A stretch of DNA of 64,000 nucleotides from Meira nashicola (lineage: Eukaryota; Basidiomycota; Exobasidiomycetes; Exobasidiales; Brachybasidiaceae). Shown here in pieces: positions 28,327 through 39,092 of this stretch. The DNA is taken from NCBI GenBank assembly GCA_001600355.1, contig BCJU01000001.1, positions 2,253,178-2,317,177 on the forward strand, in the 5' to 3' direction. The position numbers and the translations under genes are program-made. The first letter of the stretch is position 1, and each line of letters opens with the position of its first letter. The notes below the pieces were generated by a model, which ran no database searches, was not told where the DNA came from, and worked only from the letters and a program-made list of their open reading frames with translations.

Positions 28327-29368
28327 TTAGAGAGCGCCTTTACTTGGTGTTGTGGAAGCAACGATCAATGTTGCTCCCCCACCGCCTGCTTCGTAATCAT
28401 CGCATCTACCAATGCTTGGCTGTATTTTCAAAGATTGCCAGAAGGATCTGCTATCCAACACCCTTTCCAATTCGCGAGGAACATCTGGTTTATCATCTTT
28501 TGGCCATGGTCTAGGTAATGAGTTGACATTATTTTCACTCATCAGTTCTTCGACCCATTGTTGCCCATTCGGAATCGGTGTAGGTTTAAGGCTTTGCAGA
28601 AGTTGCCACCAGTCATACACTTGGCCGTCTGCGAGATTATTAAGAAATTTGAAACATTCAGTGAAATCCTCTTTTTAGCTTTGTTTGATCATGCTACCTA
28701 CCTGTTACAATCCATCTTTTACCCCACATCTTTCTCGCATGTTCTTTATCATGCAAAGATCTATACATTCCTAAAATAGCTCTGGCAACATCTTTCCCGT
28801 GCACAAGATGCAAACTAGTCTTTCCCTTTAGCTTTTCCTTCGTATCAGCAGCCCTTTTGGCAAAATTGGCTGGATTGCGTTCATCACCATATAGACCAGC
28901 CAAATTGAGTACTGCTACTTTTCTTCCTGCTTCTTTTTGTTTAGTATGCATTCCCAACAAGATCTCTTCAGCCTGTGCACGTTCATTGTCTGTATTGACA
29001 GGTGAATCAGAATTGGACATGCCTGGCTTTTGCCATGCGCCTGTAGATCCTAATGCAAGCCATGCTGGTGAACAAGATGTTGCTTCTTCGTAACAGCTTA
29101 CCATTTTTTGAACAAGATTTGTTTTTAATGGAAATATTGTCACAACCATTTCAGCAGCAGGTAGATGCTGACATTCTTGGACAGTAATTGAGTCATCTAG
29201 CGAGAATGAGAATAATTCTTTTATATCAACATCATTACCGCTCTCTTGAGAAATACTTCTCCTCGTTCTAGCAAATGAGATATTATTCGATCGTAATTCG
29301 GGTATAAGGAATTTTGACGACCAACCTGAGCCCAATAACAAGATCGAAACTGGCTGAGGTCGAGCCAT
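28327..29368 (-). CDS. NAD(P)-binding Rossmann-fold protein (SDR/epimerase-like)
   Basis: Two exons, 29368-28702 and 28628-28327, joined across a 73-nt intron to give 322 aa. The junction restores a continuous VTDGQVYDWWQLLQSL. The N-terminus SILLLGSGWSSKFLIPEL is a glycine-rich dinucleotide-binding loop after a beta strand. The middle holds the nucleotide-sugar-epimerase-like phrases LALGSTGAWQ and VLNLAGLYGDERNPANFAKR. The conserved HGKDVARAILGMY is the segment before the C-terminal substrate region. No clear catalytic YxxxK motif is visible and the substrate is unknown. The start at 29368 is chosen because the loop begins ten residues later; the frame is open further upstream without homology. 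Confidence 0.75.
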
Positions 29369-30014
29369 GATCAATTCTTGTAGGAAGAAAGAGGTTGAAT
29401 ATTGGTGCGTTTGTAATGCATAGTCAATATGTGCAGAATCTATGCTTACGTACGCATGAATGTCTTCGGTTTTGCGAGGCAGGCAAATGCTTAAAGATGG
29501 CCCTTTAAGAATTCTTGGCACAGTATAAACTTACGATCCATAGAATCTACAATGATAGTGCTTCGATGCCGATTTATAAACAAAACGCGTTTTATCTCGG
29601 GCTCTACTTCCTGCCTTTTTTTTGACAAATTTATTTTTTTATTTTTAGCCCCTAGCAAAGCATAAGCACCCAAGAAACCAAAAATATCCTTACATCTACA
29701 ATTTCTTTTGTCTGCATCTACGCGGGAATGAATAAACATCAATTGCATAGCCTGCCGCGAGTGTACACATCCTCTGCCGCTTATACATGAAGTTTCCACT
29801 TAAAGCTGTACGCGCACATATGTAGATCTCTCATGACTGGCGCGCAGGTTATCACTTTCTTGTTCGCCATCTACAACCATTGTTCTCTTTCTCGACAATC
29901 AATACAAAAGATATAGATAGGATTCACATCGGCAAAATAACTTGAACGATCGTACTTTTCATCGATTACGATATCCTGGTTCTATTCACTCTCAATTTTA
30001 TATACATATAGACA
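29369..30014. other. Intergenic region, divergent promoters
   Basis: About 645 bp between the Rossmann-fold gene and ROT1. It contains an A/T tract near 29620-29650 and a TATATACATATA stretch just before the ROT1 ATG. No gene is supported. Confidence 0.45.
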
Positions 30015-30644
30015 ATGCTTTCACAATCGTCTAGAATACAGACAATACTAGTCATAGCGACAGTATTTCTCACTGCATTTTTAACATTCACAAAAGCTCA
30101 AATTAGAACACAAGCTGATGATCCTATCAATATTGTCGGAACATGGTCAACAGGATCAGGACAAGTAGCAACCGGTTTAAACTTTTTTAACCCTCTAAAT
30201 CAAACATTCAATGTTCCCAAAGTTGGAGGACAATCTTACAGTTTCACAGGAGACGGTCATTGGGAACAAGCATTGTTCATCTTTACTCCTGATCCCGCTA
30301 ACCCAAATTGCGCTCAAGCACAATTGATCTGGCAACACGGTACTTATCAAATGAACTCAAACGGTTCCCTAAGTTTGACGCCCTTTGTTGGTGACGGAAG
30401 ACAGTTGGTTCAAAGCGGGTGCACTGAAGTATCATCATCTATTACAGCTTACGATCAGTCCGAATTTATGCAATCATTCTATATCCGTCAAGAATGGCAT
30501 TTCGGATCAGGAGGTTATTATTTGCAAATGTATGCTTTCGACGGAACGCCAAAGCCATGGATGTGGTTGCAATATAAACCACCACAAATGTTGCCAACAC
30601 AACAGTTGAAGCAAACAGTGTACGGACAAGTGAATCATGATTAG
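30015..30644 (+). CDS. ROT1: ER chaperone Rot1
   Basis: Intronless protein of 209 aa. Rot1 is an essential fungal ER chaperone required for folding of cell-wall and glycosylation factors, including beta-1,6-glucan synthesis. A hydrophobic signal sequence (ILVIATVFLTAFLTFTKA) is followed by the family core: INIVGTWSTGSGQVATGLNF, the SYSFTGDGHWEQALF block, CAQAQLIWQHGTYQ, and LSLTPFVGDGRQLVQSGC. Four lumenal cysteines could form disulfides. I see no hydrophobic segment at the C-terminus (it ends GQVNHD). The protein would therefore be soluble or held by an uncleaved signal, unlike descriptions of yeast Rot1 as membrane-anchored. Confidence 0.9.
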   Translation: MLSQSSRIQTILVIATVFLTAFLTFTKAQIRTQADDPINIVGTWSTGSGQVATGLNFFNPLNQTFNVPKVGGQSYSFTGDGHWEQALFIFTPDPANPNCAQAQLIWQHGTYQMNSNGSLSLTPFVGDGRQLVQSGCTEVSSSITAYDQSEFMQSFYIRQEWHFGSGGYYLQMYAFDGTPKPWMWLQYKPPQMLPTQQLKQTVYGQVNHD

Positions 30645-31095
30645 AATCGATCACTTGATTTCATTTACGCCCCTCATTCAACTCATACACCTTACACGTC
30701 CTTGTATACCAGAATATCGGCCCTTATCCCGCTACAAATCTCAAACATGCCAAGCTTAAAAGAACTCTTCCTCATCAGCACCCCTCCGATTCTCTAGATG
30801 GATTTCGGATGACATTTATTTTCCCCAAACATTGCTACCTATTATTCTCTCGGATTGTTTTCTCTTCTTCAAATTGTACTTTGACAAACATTTTTGACAT
30901 TTTTTCTAACATATTCAACGAACCCCTCTGCATGGATGAACGATGACACTCCTGTCATTCTTCTCATGAACCGTTTGCCTCTTGCTTAGAATCATGCAAT
31001 AAAAGGACTTTATCTTATACATTTTGATTTCGAGAGAAGATGAAGTAGAATAGCATTATTATAGTATACACACATAGACTAGATACGTAAAATAC
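30645..31095. other. Convergent 3' intergenic region
   Basis: About 450 bp between the stops of ROT1 and RAM2. It is C/T-rich after ROT1 and holds no recognisable gene or repeat. Confidence 0.5.
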
Positions 31096-32280
31096 TCAAG
31101 TTTTCTTGGCTTTTCTACGAATCATCGTGAGACGATATTGCCAATAACGTCTACGTATGACATCTGCTACAATCAAACGAGCTACAATCGATTCTGCTTG
31201 CTTGTCCAGCTCCTTTTTATTAGCCTCCTCTTCTTCGCTCACCAATTTTGCCTCTACATCATCAAGCAGCCACTCCAAAGCCAGTGGAGGGGATCTTGGA
31301 GGAGCGTCAACTGATGGATCTTGCGATACCTCTTCTGGAGTGGGCAAAAGACTCAATGCCAAATCACTTGCGACCGAATATGGATTGTCATTTGCTTTTA
31401 AAAGAGGAACAATGCCACGAAGATAATTCCAAGCACTGGCGTTATGCGGAATCATTTTGATGCAATCTTTTGTGAATGCGATCTCATTGTTGATGCACTC
31501 TTTCTTTGTTTTGCCCACTTTCCAGGCATCTCCGCATAATTGTTTTGCTTTTGTATCATCTTCAACACTTTGCACCCATTTGCTGGCAAACAAACAAAAG
31601 TAACGATGATTCCAAGCCGAATTATTACGGGCATCAATTTGTAACATTTGCGCAATGTATTGCCCTTCTCCTTCCCAAATCTGAGGAAATTTTCCAGCAA
31701 ACGAAGAAGATGGTTCATCATCGGTAGGTCGATTAGAGGAAAGATTATCTGGTTGAGTTGGCAAGCCACCAAAGTAAGAAAGTACCCATTGTCTGTAGAC
31801 CCAAGTGTTATAATTTTTGCTATCTTCTTGCAATACACGAGCAGCGAATTCAAGTTCGTTTGATGGATCGCCAAGAGCAGTGACTATTAACTTTCTATGT
31901 TGCCAAACTTGATAATTTTTCATATTATTCTTTGCAAGATCGTTGAGGTAAATTAATTCATTCTCAAGCCTTTGCTTTTTGTTACCCAAACCGTTTGGAC
32001 CATCTTCTGGACCGTTGATCAAAATTCTTGCCCGGTAAAACCAAACCGTATAACTAGATGGACATAGATTGGAAAGATGTTGAGTCAAAGCGAGTGTACG
32101 AGGAGAAAGTTCATCTTTTGGTAACAATGCTCTCAACAAATCCATAGCTTGTGAATAATTGGGAGCATATAGAATTGGACATAATGGTGCTGGTCCATCA
32201 TCTTGTGGAACAGGTGTTACGTCATCCCAAACGGGAGATTTGGCGTCGAATGGAAGAAAGGCTTCACTGATAGTCGTCAT
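31096..32280 (-). CDS. RAM2: Protein farnesyl/geranylgeranyltransferase type I alpha subunit
   Basis: Intronless protein of 394 aa from the ATG at 32280. It is the shared alpha subunit of CAAX farnesyltransferase and geranylgeranyltransferase I. The N-terminus WDDVTPVPQDDGPAPLCPILYAPNYSQAMDLLRAL is diagnostic of FNTA/Ram2. Prenyltransferase alpha (PPTA) helical repeats follow with their S/N-x-x-x-W-x-x-R core: SYTVWFYRARIL, NYQVWQHRKLIV, NYNTWVYRQWVL, NNSAWNHRYFCL and NASAWNYLRGI. It is somewhat longer than yeast Ram2 (316 aa), mostly through loops and an acidic helix near the C-terminus. Confidence 0.93.
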   Translation of the reverse strand: MTTISEAFLPFDAKSPVWDDVTPVPQDDGPAPLCPILYAPNYSQAMDLLRALLPKDELSPRTLALTQHLSNLCPSSYTVWFYRARILINGPEDGPNGLGNKKQRLENELIYLNDLAKNNMKNYQVWQHRKLIVTALGDPSNELEFAARVLQEDSKNYNTWVYRQWVLSYFGGLPTQPDNLSSNRPTDDEPSSSFAGKFPQIWEGEGQYIAQMLQIDARNNSAWNHRYFCLFASKWVQSVEDDTKAKQLCGDAWKVGKTKKECINNEIAFTKDCIKMIPHNASAWNYLRGIVPLLKANDNPYSVASDLALSLLPTPEEVSQDPSVDAPPRSPPLALEWLLDDVEAKLVSEEEEANKKELDKQAESIVARLIVADVIRRRYWQYRLTMIRRKAKKT

Positions 32281-32649
32281 CTTCACAAGAAAGATGTAAA
32301 AGTGTGATGATGGAAGAATGAATGAACCCTAGACTATATAAAGTCTGACATTGCAAGCCCTTTGTTGGTTATTTTAACAAGAAAGTTTAGAACAAAGGGA
32401 ATTCAATTTTATCCGCTAAAGAGCTTTAATTTAATGTACGAGGGCCTGTGCATACATACTCGAGAAGAACTAACGCGGTGCATTCTCGTGTAGTGCATCC
32501 TCATCAATTATTCTGCATAAAACTGCTGGCCTTTCACTCCAACACACAAATTGTCTAGAGTAGAGCGGAGAATAAGAAGGATCTTGACGTTTACTTACTC
32601 CGATCAGCATTCAGATAGAGCAGCAGAATCGCAAAGAGAGGATGCGATC
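32281..32649. other. Intergenic region, divergent promoters
   Basis: About 370 bp between RAM2 and the VanZ-like gene. The plus frame of the latter is open upstream to a TTG at 32551, but no ATG precedes 32650. No other feature seen. Confidence 0.45.
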
Positions 32650-33600
32650 ATGCCACAACTCGACACAGATGCTCCCCTGCCAAGCTATTTACATTCTTTC
32701 GCTTCCATTTTTTCCAGACATCCCGATACACCCAGAAAGGATGTATTTCGTCAATTGATGTTACGCTCGGTACGATTACACCTTAAACGTTCCAATTCAA
32801 GAGCCGAAGATGAAGAGCAATTGGATGGTTTCAGAGGAGGAGTACTTCCACTTCGAATTCGTCCAGCTTTTGTCGTTCTCAATATTTTGGCATTAATCGT
32901 ATTAGCCGTGCTAGGTTTTCATCCTAAATCAGGTTCTTTCGTTCCAATAAACGATAAATTGTTACACTTTATTTGCTTCTTCTTTGCTACAGGATTATTT
33001 TATTTCATTTGGGATGTAGATGAACCTGCAAGAAGGGTTTGGATATGGCGACATGCGGCACTCATTCTTACTTGGTTCGTTTGTTTTGTTGCAGGTGGAT
33101 TAGGATCAGAGATTGTACAATCAGCTTTACCTTACAAAACTTTTCAATGGGGCGACGTCTTGTCAAATCTTTTAGGATCCGCTTTGGGACTTTTCGTTTC
33201 GTATCATGCAGAAAGAAGACATCGATTGAGAAGGGAGATTGCCCGATTATATGAACCTTTAGACCAGGAATTGTATGGAGATGAAGAGGAAGAAGATGAT
33301 TTGAATGACTGGGATGATGATGGTGGAGATGCAAACGATCCTTGGCGCAATGTTCGGCCTACAACGAAAAAGCTCTCTAACAGCAGTAATTCCGCACCTA
33401 AAGCAGTCCGGATCAATGGAACGGGAAATGGAGACATTGAGGGTGGTAGACCGACCGAATCAACATCTAATCACAATCAATCTACATCACCAAAAGCACC
33501 TTCAAGGCTACCGAAAGAATCGCTGTTCAGTATTGAAGATGAGGATCATGAGGATGATGAGGATGATGAGGCAGCTGATGCATGGAAAGCGGCCCGGTGA
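32650..33600 (+). CDS. VanZ-like integral membrane protein
   Basis: Intronless protein of 316 aa. Four hydrophobic segments are visible: FVVLNILALIVLAVLGF, LLHFICFFFATGLFYFIW, HAALILTWFVCFVAGGLGSE and WGDVLSNLLGSALGLFVSYH. The pattern NDKLLHFICFF ... SEIVQ ... F.WGDVLSNLLGSALG matches VanZ-like proteins (P-D-K-x-x-H, E-x-x-Q, D-x-x-x-N-x-x-G). Fungal members are poorly characterised. The C-terminal 110 residues are acidic and disordered, ending with EDHEDDEDDEAADAW. The start is the first ATG. The function is unknown. Confidence 0.78.
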   Translation: MPQLDTDAPLPSYLHSFASIFSRHPDTPRKDVFRQLMLRSVRLHLKRSNSRAEDEEQLDGFRGGVLPLRIRPAFVVLNILALIVLAVLGFHPKSGSFVPINDKLLHFICFFFATGLFYFIWDVDEPARRVWIWRHAALILTWFVCFVAGGLGSEIVQSALPYKTFQWGDVLSNLLGSALGLFVSYHAERRHRLRREIARLYEPLDQELYGDEEEEDDLNDWDDDGGDANDPWRNVRPTTKKLSNSSNSAPKAVRINGTGNGDIEGGRPTESTSNHNQSTSPKAPSRLPKESLFSIEDEDHEDDEDDEAADAWKAAR

Positions 33601-34721
33601 AGCCTTTTTAAAAAGAAATCTTTACTCTATTTTGTATTTTTTATTATCGCATATACTGTTCAATATTGCTCTTTGTGGAAGGTTAATGATTAGAGACTGT
33701 CAATCAAGCTTACGCTGCTTACATGACAACCTCTAAATGAACCCGAAATGCAATAATAACGTTTCATTTATCAATTCCTATCCAACGCCAATTTTGATCT
33801 CCTGACCCACTCATTCATTGTTCCAAACATTCATCTGAAAGTACTGTACATTAGGATACATGCCCCCTCTTGTCGAGTGCTGTGCCTTTATTAAAGTCAC
33901 AAAAAAAGATCTTTCCGTGCTAACCTTCTTATTTGGCGGGGAGCGGCTTTATGAATAGGCATCTTTCTTCTTTATTAACGCTAAAAAGGGCCAATTTAGC
34001 GTTTACAGAGACAACAAACATGAAAGAAAAGGTGGCGTTTCCGCTACGAACCTTTTTTTTAAAGGCTGAATGTGCGTGTGCGTGCGTGCGAACGTAAATG
34101 CGTAAAAGAGCGTGGACCGGTTATAAAGTTAAAAGGGCGAATGTGCCCAAATATTCACCCTTACTGATCGAAAGTAGGGGTTATTTAAGTGCGTAATATC
34201 AGTGTGTAAGCATTAAAGATTCGTGAAATACATAGTGAATGTGAACATGTGTAACTTTCCACATACATACATTCATGGTGCTTCTCTTTCTTCCAATGCT
34301 TTCATCTTTAAGCATAATCTTGGATAAGAAGATACTAATTACCGTCTTCAGATCGAATTTTTTGACGACATTTTACGATTCACGAATTAAAGTCAACACG
34401 GATACCCATATCTAGTAGTAACATTGCTAGCAAGTCTTTCCGCTTTGTTTCGGTAGACATTGGAGACTTTAAAAGGCAGCGCAAATATTGGTAACGGAAC
34501 GAAGTGCGTTCTGAAGATAGCAGCTATTTTGATTGTGCAGTTTATAGAAGATTATTGGTCATAAAGTAACTTGACATCATTGGTCACATTTTATACTGCT
34601 GTATAATTAAGAAGGCCCGAGCGGCAAAAGTTCAAGCATATAGGCGGAGGTGACGCCCTACAAATCCTTGCGCTCATCGTTACGTCAATTGTATTTTCAA
34701 GAAGATAAAGCCCGTTTCAAA
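33601..34721. other. Intergenic region upstream of the split-start gene
   Basis: About 1.1 kb without a convincing ORF. It contains a TG-rich stretch (gtgcgtgtgcgtgcgtgcg near 34072-34090) and an ACATACATACATTCATG motif at 34261-34277. The end is promoter and 5' UTR of the next gene. Confidence 0.45.
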
Positions 34722-36865
34722 ATGTGAGTTCTGTAATCAGCCATCAGTTTTAGTTTCAAAATGTCTGACTAATCTTTAACTCTTTTCTTTATAGGTCTGA
34801 AAATCTAGATGCACAGGTACCACCTATTACTCCCAATCCAGTCGAAATGGATGGAGGTGAGGAGAAACGAGAGCTATCAGAAGTTAACGCTGACTCTGTT
34901 TCGCAATCCGAACAACCCTCTACACCGCGATCTCAATTCACCAATTTGAGCGATTCAACAGATATATCGTCAAAGAGCAGTAAAGCACCACCTCCCGGTG
35001 GAGAAACAGTACCAAGAAAGCCGGGTGCATTACCTGCAAATGCTTCACTGGCTGATCGCATTGCTGCTCTACAAAAAAGCAGTAGTATACGTAGAACCGA
35101 TCGGAGTGCAAGCAGTGCGGTTCCCGGCACATCTAATTCAAATGGATCTGGTAATGGAGCTGATGCGCTAGCTGGACAATCGAGAAGCGTTTCATCAGGA
35201 GCAAAGATTGGATCGGCAGCAGGAGTTAGGGATCGTATTGCAAAGTTTCAAACTACCGAAGCTAAACCTCTGATCCCAAAGAGCAGTTTTGGGTCACCCG
35301 CACCAATGCACGGCGAAAGAAATCAGAATGCATTACGACCGTACCCGGGTGCAAACGCATCTGGAGGTGGCAGCGGATCATGGGGAGAAGGCGTTTTGCG
35401 GCCTCAGGCTACAGGAGGTGCATGGGGACCGGGAGCATGGCAAGGAAGTGATACATTTGCAGGTGCAGGTGCGAATGTTCGGCCACAAATGACTGGAAAC
35501 GCATGGCTTGGTGTAGGTGGATCTTCTCCCTCACATGGTAGAGGAAAAAGTCCTGGACCAAGACCTGTTTCACCTGGCAGCTCATTATCACGCTCTCCTT
35601 TAAAGCAACGAGACGCTTTCCTTGAGTTAGATGAAGAAACCGAATCAAACCTTTTGAGCGTAAATGGATCACCACAAAAGCCAAAGCCACCATTGCGCCG
35701 CGATCCAAGCTTCTCAGAAGCACAATTGGCTGCTGCTCAGGTAGGTTTAGGCACTATATCTCGTGCTGCTAGTTCTGACGGCTCTTCGGATCCTCCTGGT
35801 TCTCAGCCTCGAAGAGCAGCAAGCTCAGATGGATATTCTGCGAAAGCATCTGGACTACCTCGAATGCCGGATCCTCCCAAATCAGAAATCAAAGTTGGAA
35901 GTTTAAGCGATGAACAGAAGAAGATTGGTTTGCAAATTCCTATCATGCCACCTGCGCCTTCATCAACCCCCAAACCTCGTTCACCGTCTGGCGAAGCAAG
36001 TACAAATGATGTTGAAATTGGCGTTGCAAATGTTTCTCCTGAGAAATTGGAAATATTACGTAGATCTGCTGGCGAATCATATGCCGATTCCTTCTTGACA
36101 AGCCCTATTAGCGATTCAAGCCACGATTCTAGGGTGACAAAAGAAGGAGAAGATTCTTCTACTGTGAATGGGCGTTCTGCATTGATGTATGATATCCAAT
36201 CAAGGAGACGAGAAAAGGCAGCAATTTTAGCAGCTAGAAGTGCACAATCTCCCGACGAAGCGACTTCGGATATCGGCAGATTGATTATCGGATCGAATGG
36301 AACGGATGATGGATCGGCAACTGATAGTCCAGCATTGCGAACTCAAGATTTGCCTGCGCGAGCTCATGTACAAAGAACGGATAGCGACCGTGTGGATCCC
36401 GCTGATCCGAATGCACATAAAGTCATGGGTGCAAGCTTGCTTGTACCGCAGGATGAGATTGCAACAGCCGCTGAGAATGATGGGCAACAGAGGAAAGCTT
36501 CGATTCCTACAATCACAACTCCTATTTCTCAAAGTTCAAATGGTAACCGCACAAGTCATGATGATTTGTACGAAAATATTCGGCCAACATCAGGTTCTCA
36601 CGATTCTTATTCCGTGCGAATTCTAGATCCAACGGGAATGAAGAAGAGCAACAGTGAAGGATTGAATGAGCAACAAAGTGCGACCGTTGCATCTGCCACG
36701 CAAGCAAAAGATGCCATCACAGCGGCACGCAGTAAAAGTCAAAGGATCAAAAGACCACCGCCTGGCAGAATGATGACTGCAGCTGAGATGGATGCAAGTG
36801 ATGATGAATATGAACCCGGTTGGGTAAGCGTGACAACAGTTATGTCTTCTAGCAGAAAGAATTAG
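34722..36865 (+). CDS. Disordered protein with intron-split start codon, unrecognised
   Basis: Best model: exon 1 ends with AT at 34722-34723, a 71-nt intron runs 34724-34794 (GTGAGT..TATAG), and exon 2 starts with G at 34795, making ATG TCT GAA and a 690-aa protein. A simpler model starts at the internal ATG at 34847 (672 aa). The protein is S/P/G-rich and mostly disordered. It has two related amphipathic motifs, LADRIAALQ and VRDRIAKFQ, several proline-rich stretches suited to SH3 binding, and a conserved-looking C-terminus (MTAAEMDASDDEYEPGWVSVTTVM). These features recall fungal cortical actin or endocytic adaptors, but I cannot assign a family. Confidence 0.7.
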
Positions 36866-39092
36866 AAATTTCGTCATCTCCTCTTTCACATTCATTTATT
36901 TTCATTTGGACTTTCCTATGGTTGTACTTGCATTCTTTTAGCCATTCTTTTGAAGATCTTTTTGATCACAGGAATGATTGACACAAGAAGCTTATTGAGA
37001 AATGTGTTAATACCTCTCACGTGAAAGTATAAAGATAGGGTCTTGCATTTAATGCATGGCGCTCACTATAAAACGCGTCTAAGTTCGTGCAATAAAAAGA
37101 GATTGGACCCTAGGGTTCTCTAATGCGTACAATGAAGCGGACATGTGCGAATTAGATGTGTGCTTGAAAAAGCAAGAGTTGATTGTACGACCTTTTCTCC
37201 AAAAGCATAGTCTAGGAGTCTGCATACAACAGCTTTTCGGCTTTTCTGAATGATCATATCATGATAGGGCTAGAAAGCGCCATTGTCGGCGCAAGTGAAC
37301 AGGATGCGTAACTACAATGTAAAATGGGAAATACACATGTTGGAAAGGGCGTACGAGTCCGTAGTCTACATACATGGACTATGTTCATACATGAATACAG
37401 ACTCACCCCCTGCTTCTCCTTTATTTCTTAATGCCAGCTGACCTAAGAAAGGCTTTTTGTAAATACATAAATACATACAAGAAGTAGCGCCGTAGAAGAG
37501 GTGATGTAAGTACTGACTATTTTACCGTTCTAATTCTTTCTCCGATTTAATTGCACATTTGTATACCAATGCAGGTCCTTATGAAGTGCCCGATAGTAGG
37601 GGGAATCCAAACACGCAAAAAATATTGCATGAATGCGCATGAAACTGGTTAGAATGCATGAACGTTGGGAGTAAGTAATACTCCGTGTATGTAGATCCCA
37701 TCCCGAATATTACGAAAAGACTTCACTCTGAAAAGAAGAACTTTCATTACGACAAATGCGCGCAGGCTAAATAATTGCACTTTTGGCGTGAATGTGTGTG
37801 CGTGTTCCTCGAAACAGTGTAACGAAATACAAATCCGCATTTTAGTCTAGTGACAGTTTACCTGTTACGCGTGTCAGTAACGGCACGCCGCGACTACTGT
37901 TTCGTTTCCTTTTTTATTTGACTTGTCTCTTTTGTATGTACACAGTACACCTGCACTGCGCCGCGCATCTTTAAAAAAAAATATTGGCACAGGGTAAAAA
38001 TCCCTTTTTTAAGCGCGCCTCTCGGGCATGTGTGAACCTAATATGCACGCTCACTGGGGTCCATAATAATTCTTTTTTTTAGTGTCAGCGTCGGAGTGCG
38101 TACGAAAGAGCAAGATTGGATTTACAGCGTAGAGCATCTTTTTTTTTGTTAAAGGTCTGAGCACATGATCACCTTTTTGATTGATCATCATCTTCTTCGA
38201 TCTCAATTTGTGATTAGGACAAAGTTAATCGATTCGAAAGAAGGAAAGAGACGACACCTCTACGAGATCAACAATCGCTATACGACACAAGAGATTGAAT
38301 GGAATGAATCGATAAGGCGTTCAGATTGCGGCTATCCTTATCTCATCTATTTCCTTAATCAGCTTCTATTTTCTCTTTTTTCTTTTTGCGGATAAATCAA
38401 TGTGTTATCTTGGTGAGTATGATGAACGCTAGTGCTGCTTGGCAGTCGAATTCAATGAAACTTGAGATGGGAAAGTAGAGGAATAAAAATGGCAAATTTT
38501 CATGGCGGATGGCCGTTGCTAAATGCTGATGTGATCTAATAAAGACCAAAACGGTACTTTTCGTTCCGGCTCACATCGGATTGAGCATGGCTAATGCCGG
38601 CCAAAAAGAGAAACACGCTGTGAATTACGCCACATAAAATTTAGTACTGTCAAGACAGACTGTGGTAAAAGGTCTAGATCAACTCGGGTTGTTCTTGCTT
38701 TTTTATTGTCTTTTATTTTCCGAACAAAGATCTAACTTGCTTGCAATTTCTTCATTCCGACGTTTTACAGCAATCATTTTATTTTATGATCATTACACTT
38801 CCACCACAATACATTCTGACAACCAACAATATTGCGGCACAATTCTGCCCTGTTAATTACGTCAATTGTGGAAAGGAAAGGTAAAGAGAAAATCAATTCT
38901 GTTTAATACGTCGTTCGAATATTCATTCAATCGATTACCGACAGCTTAATCGTCAATAGACTTATATTTATTTCTCGACTCGGGAAGTGTGCTGGTAAAA
39001 AAAGAAGCACAACTTCCCCCCAAGGAAACAATTTAGCGGATCGAACACTCTTTGGTGCTTTTGTGTTCTTTCATCCAACGAATAACGACATC
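36866..39092. other. Long intergenic region upstream of WC-2
   Basis: About 2.2 kb without a supported protein gene. It holds scattered ACATACATA motifs (near 37376 and 37461-37480), A/T tracts near 37973 and 38143, and a segment at about 37506-37574 (GTAAGT donor, CTGAC-like branch, AATGCAG acceptor) that looks like an intron without flanking coding sequence. The size fits a long regulatory region and 5' leader of the photoreceptor gene, or an unrecognised non-coding transcript. Confidence 0.4.
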
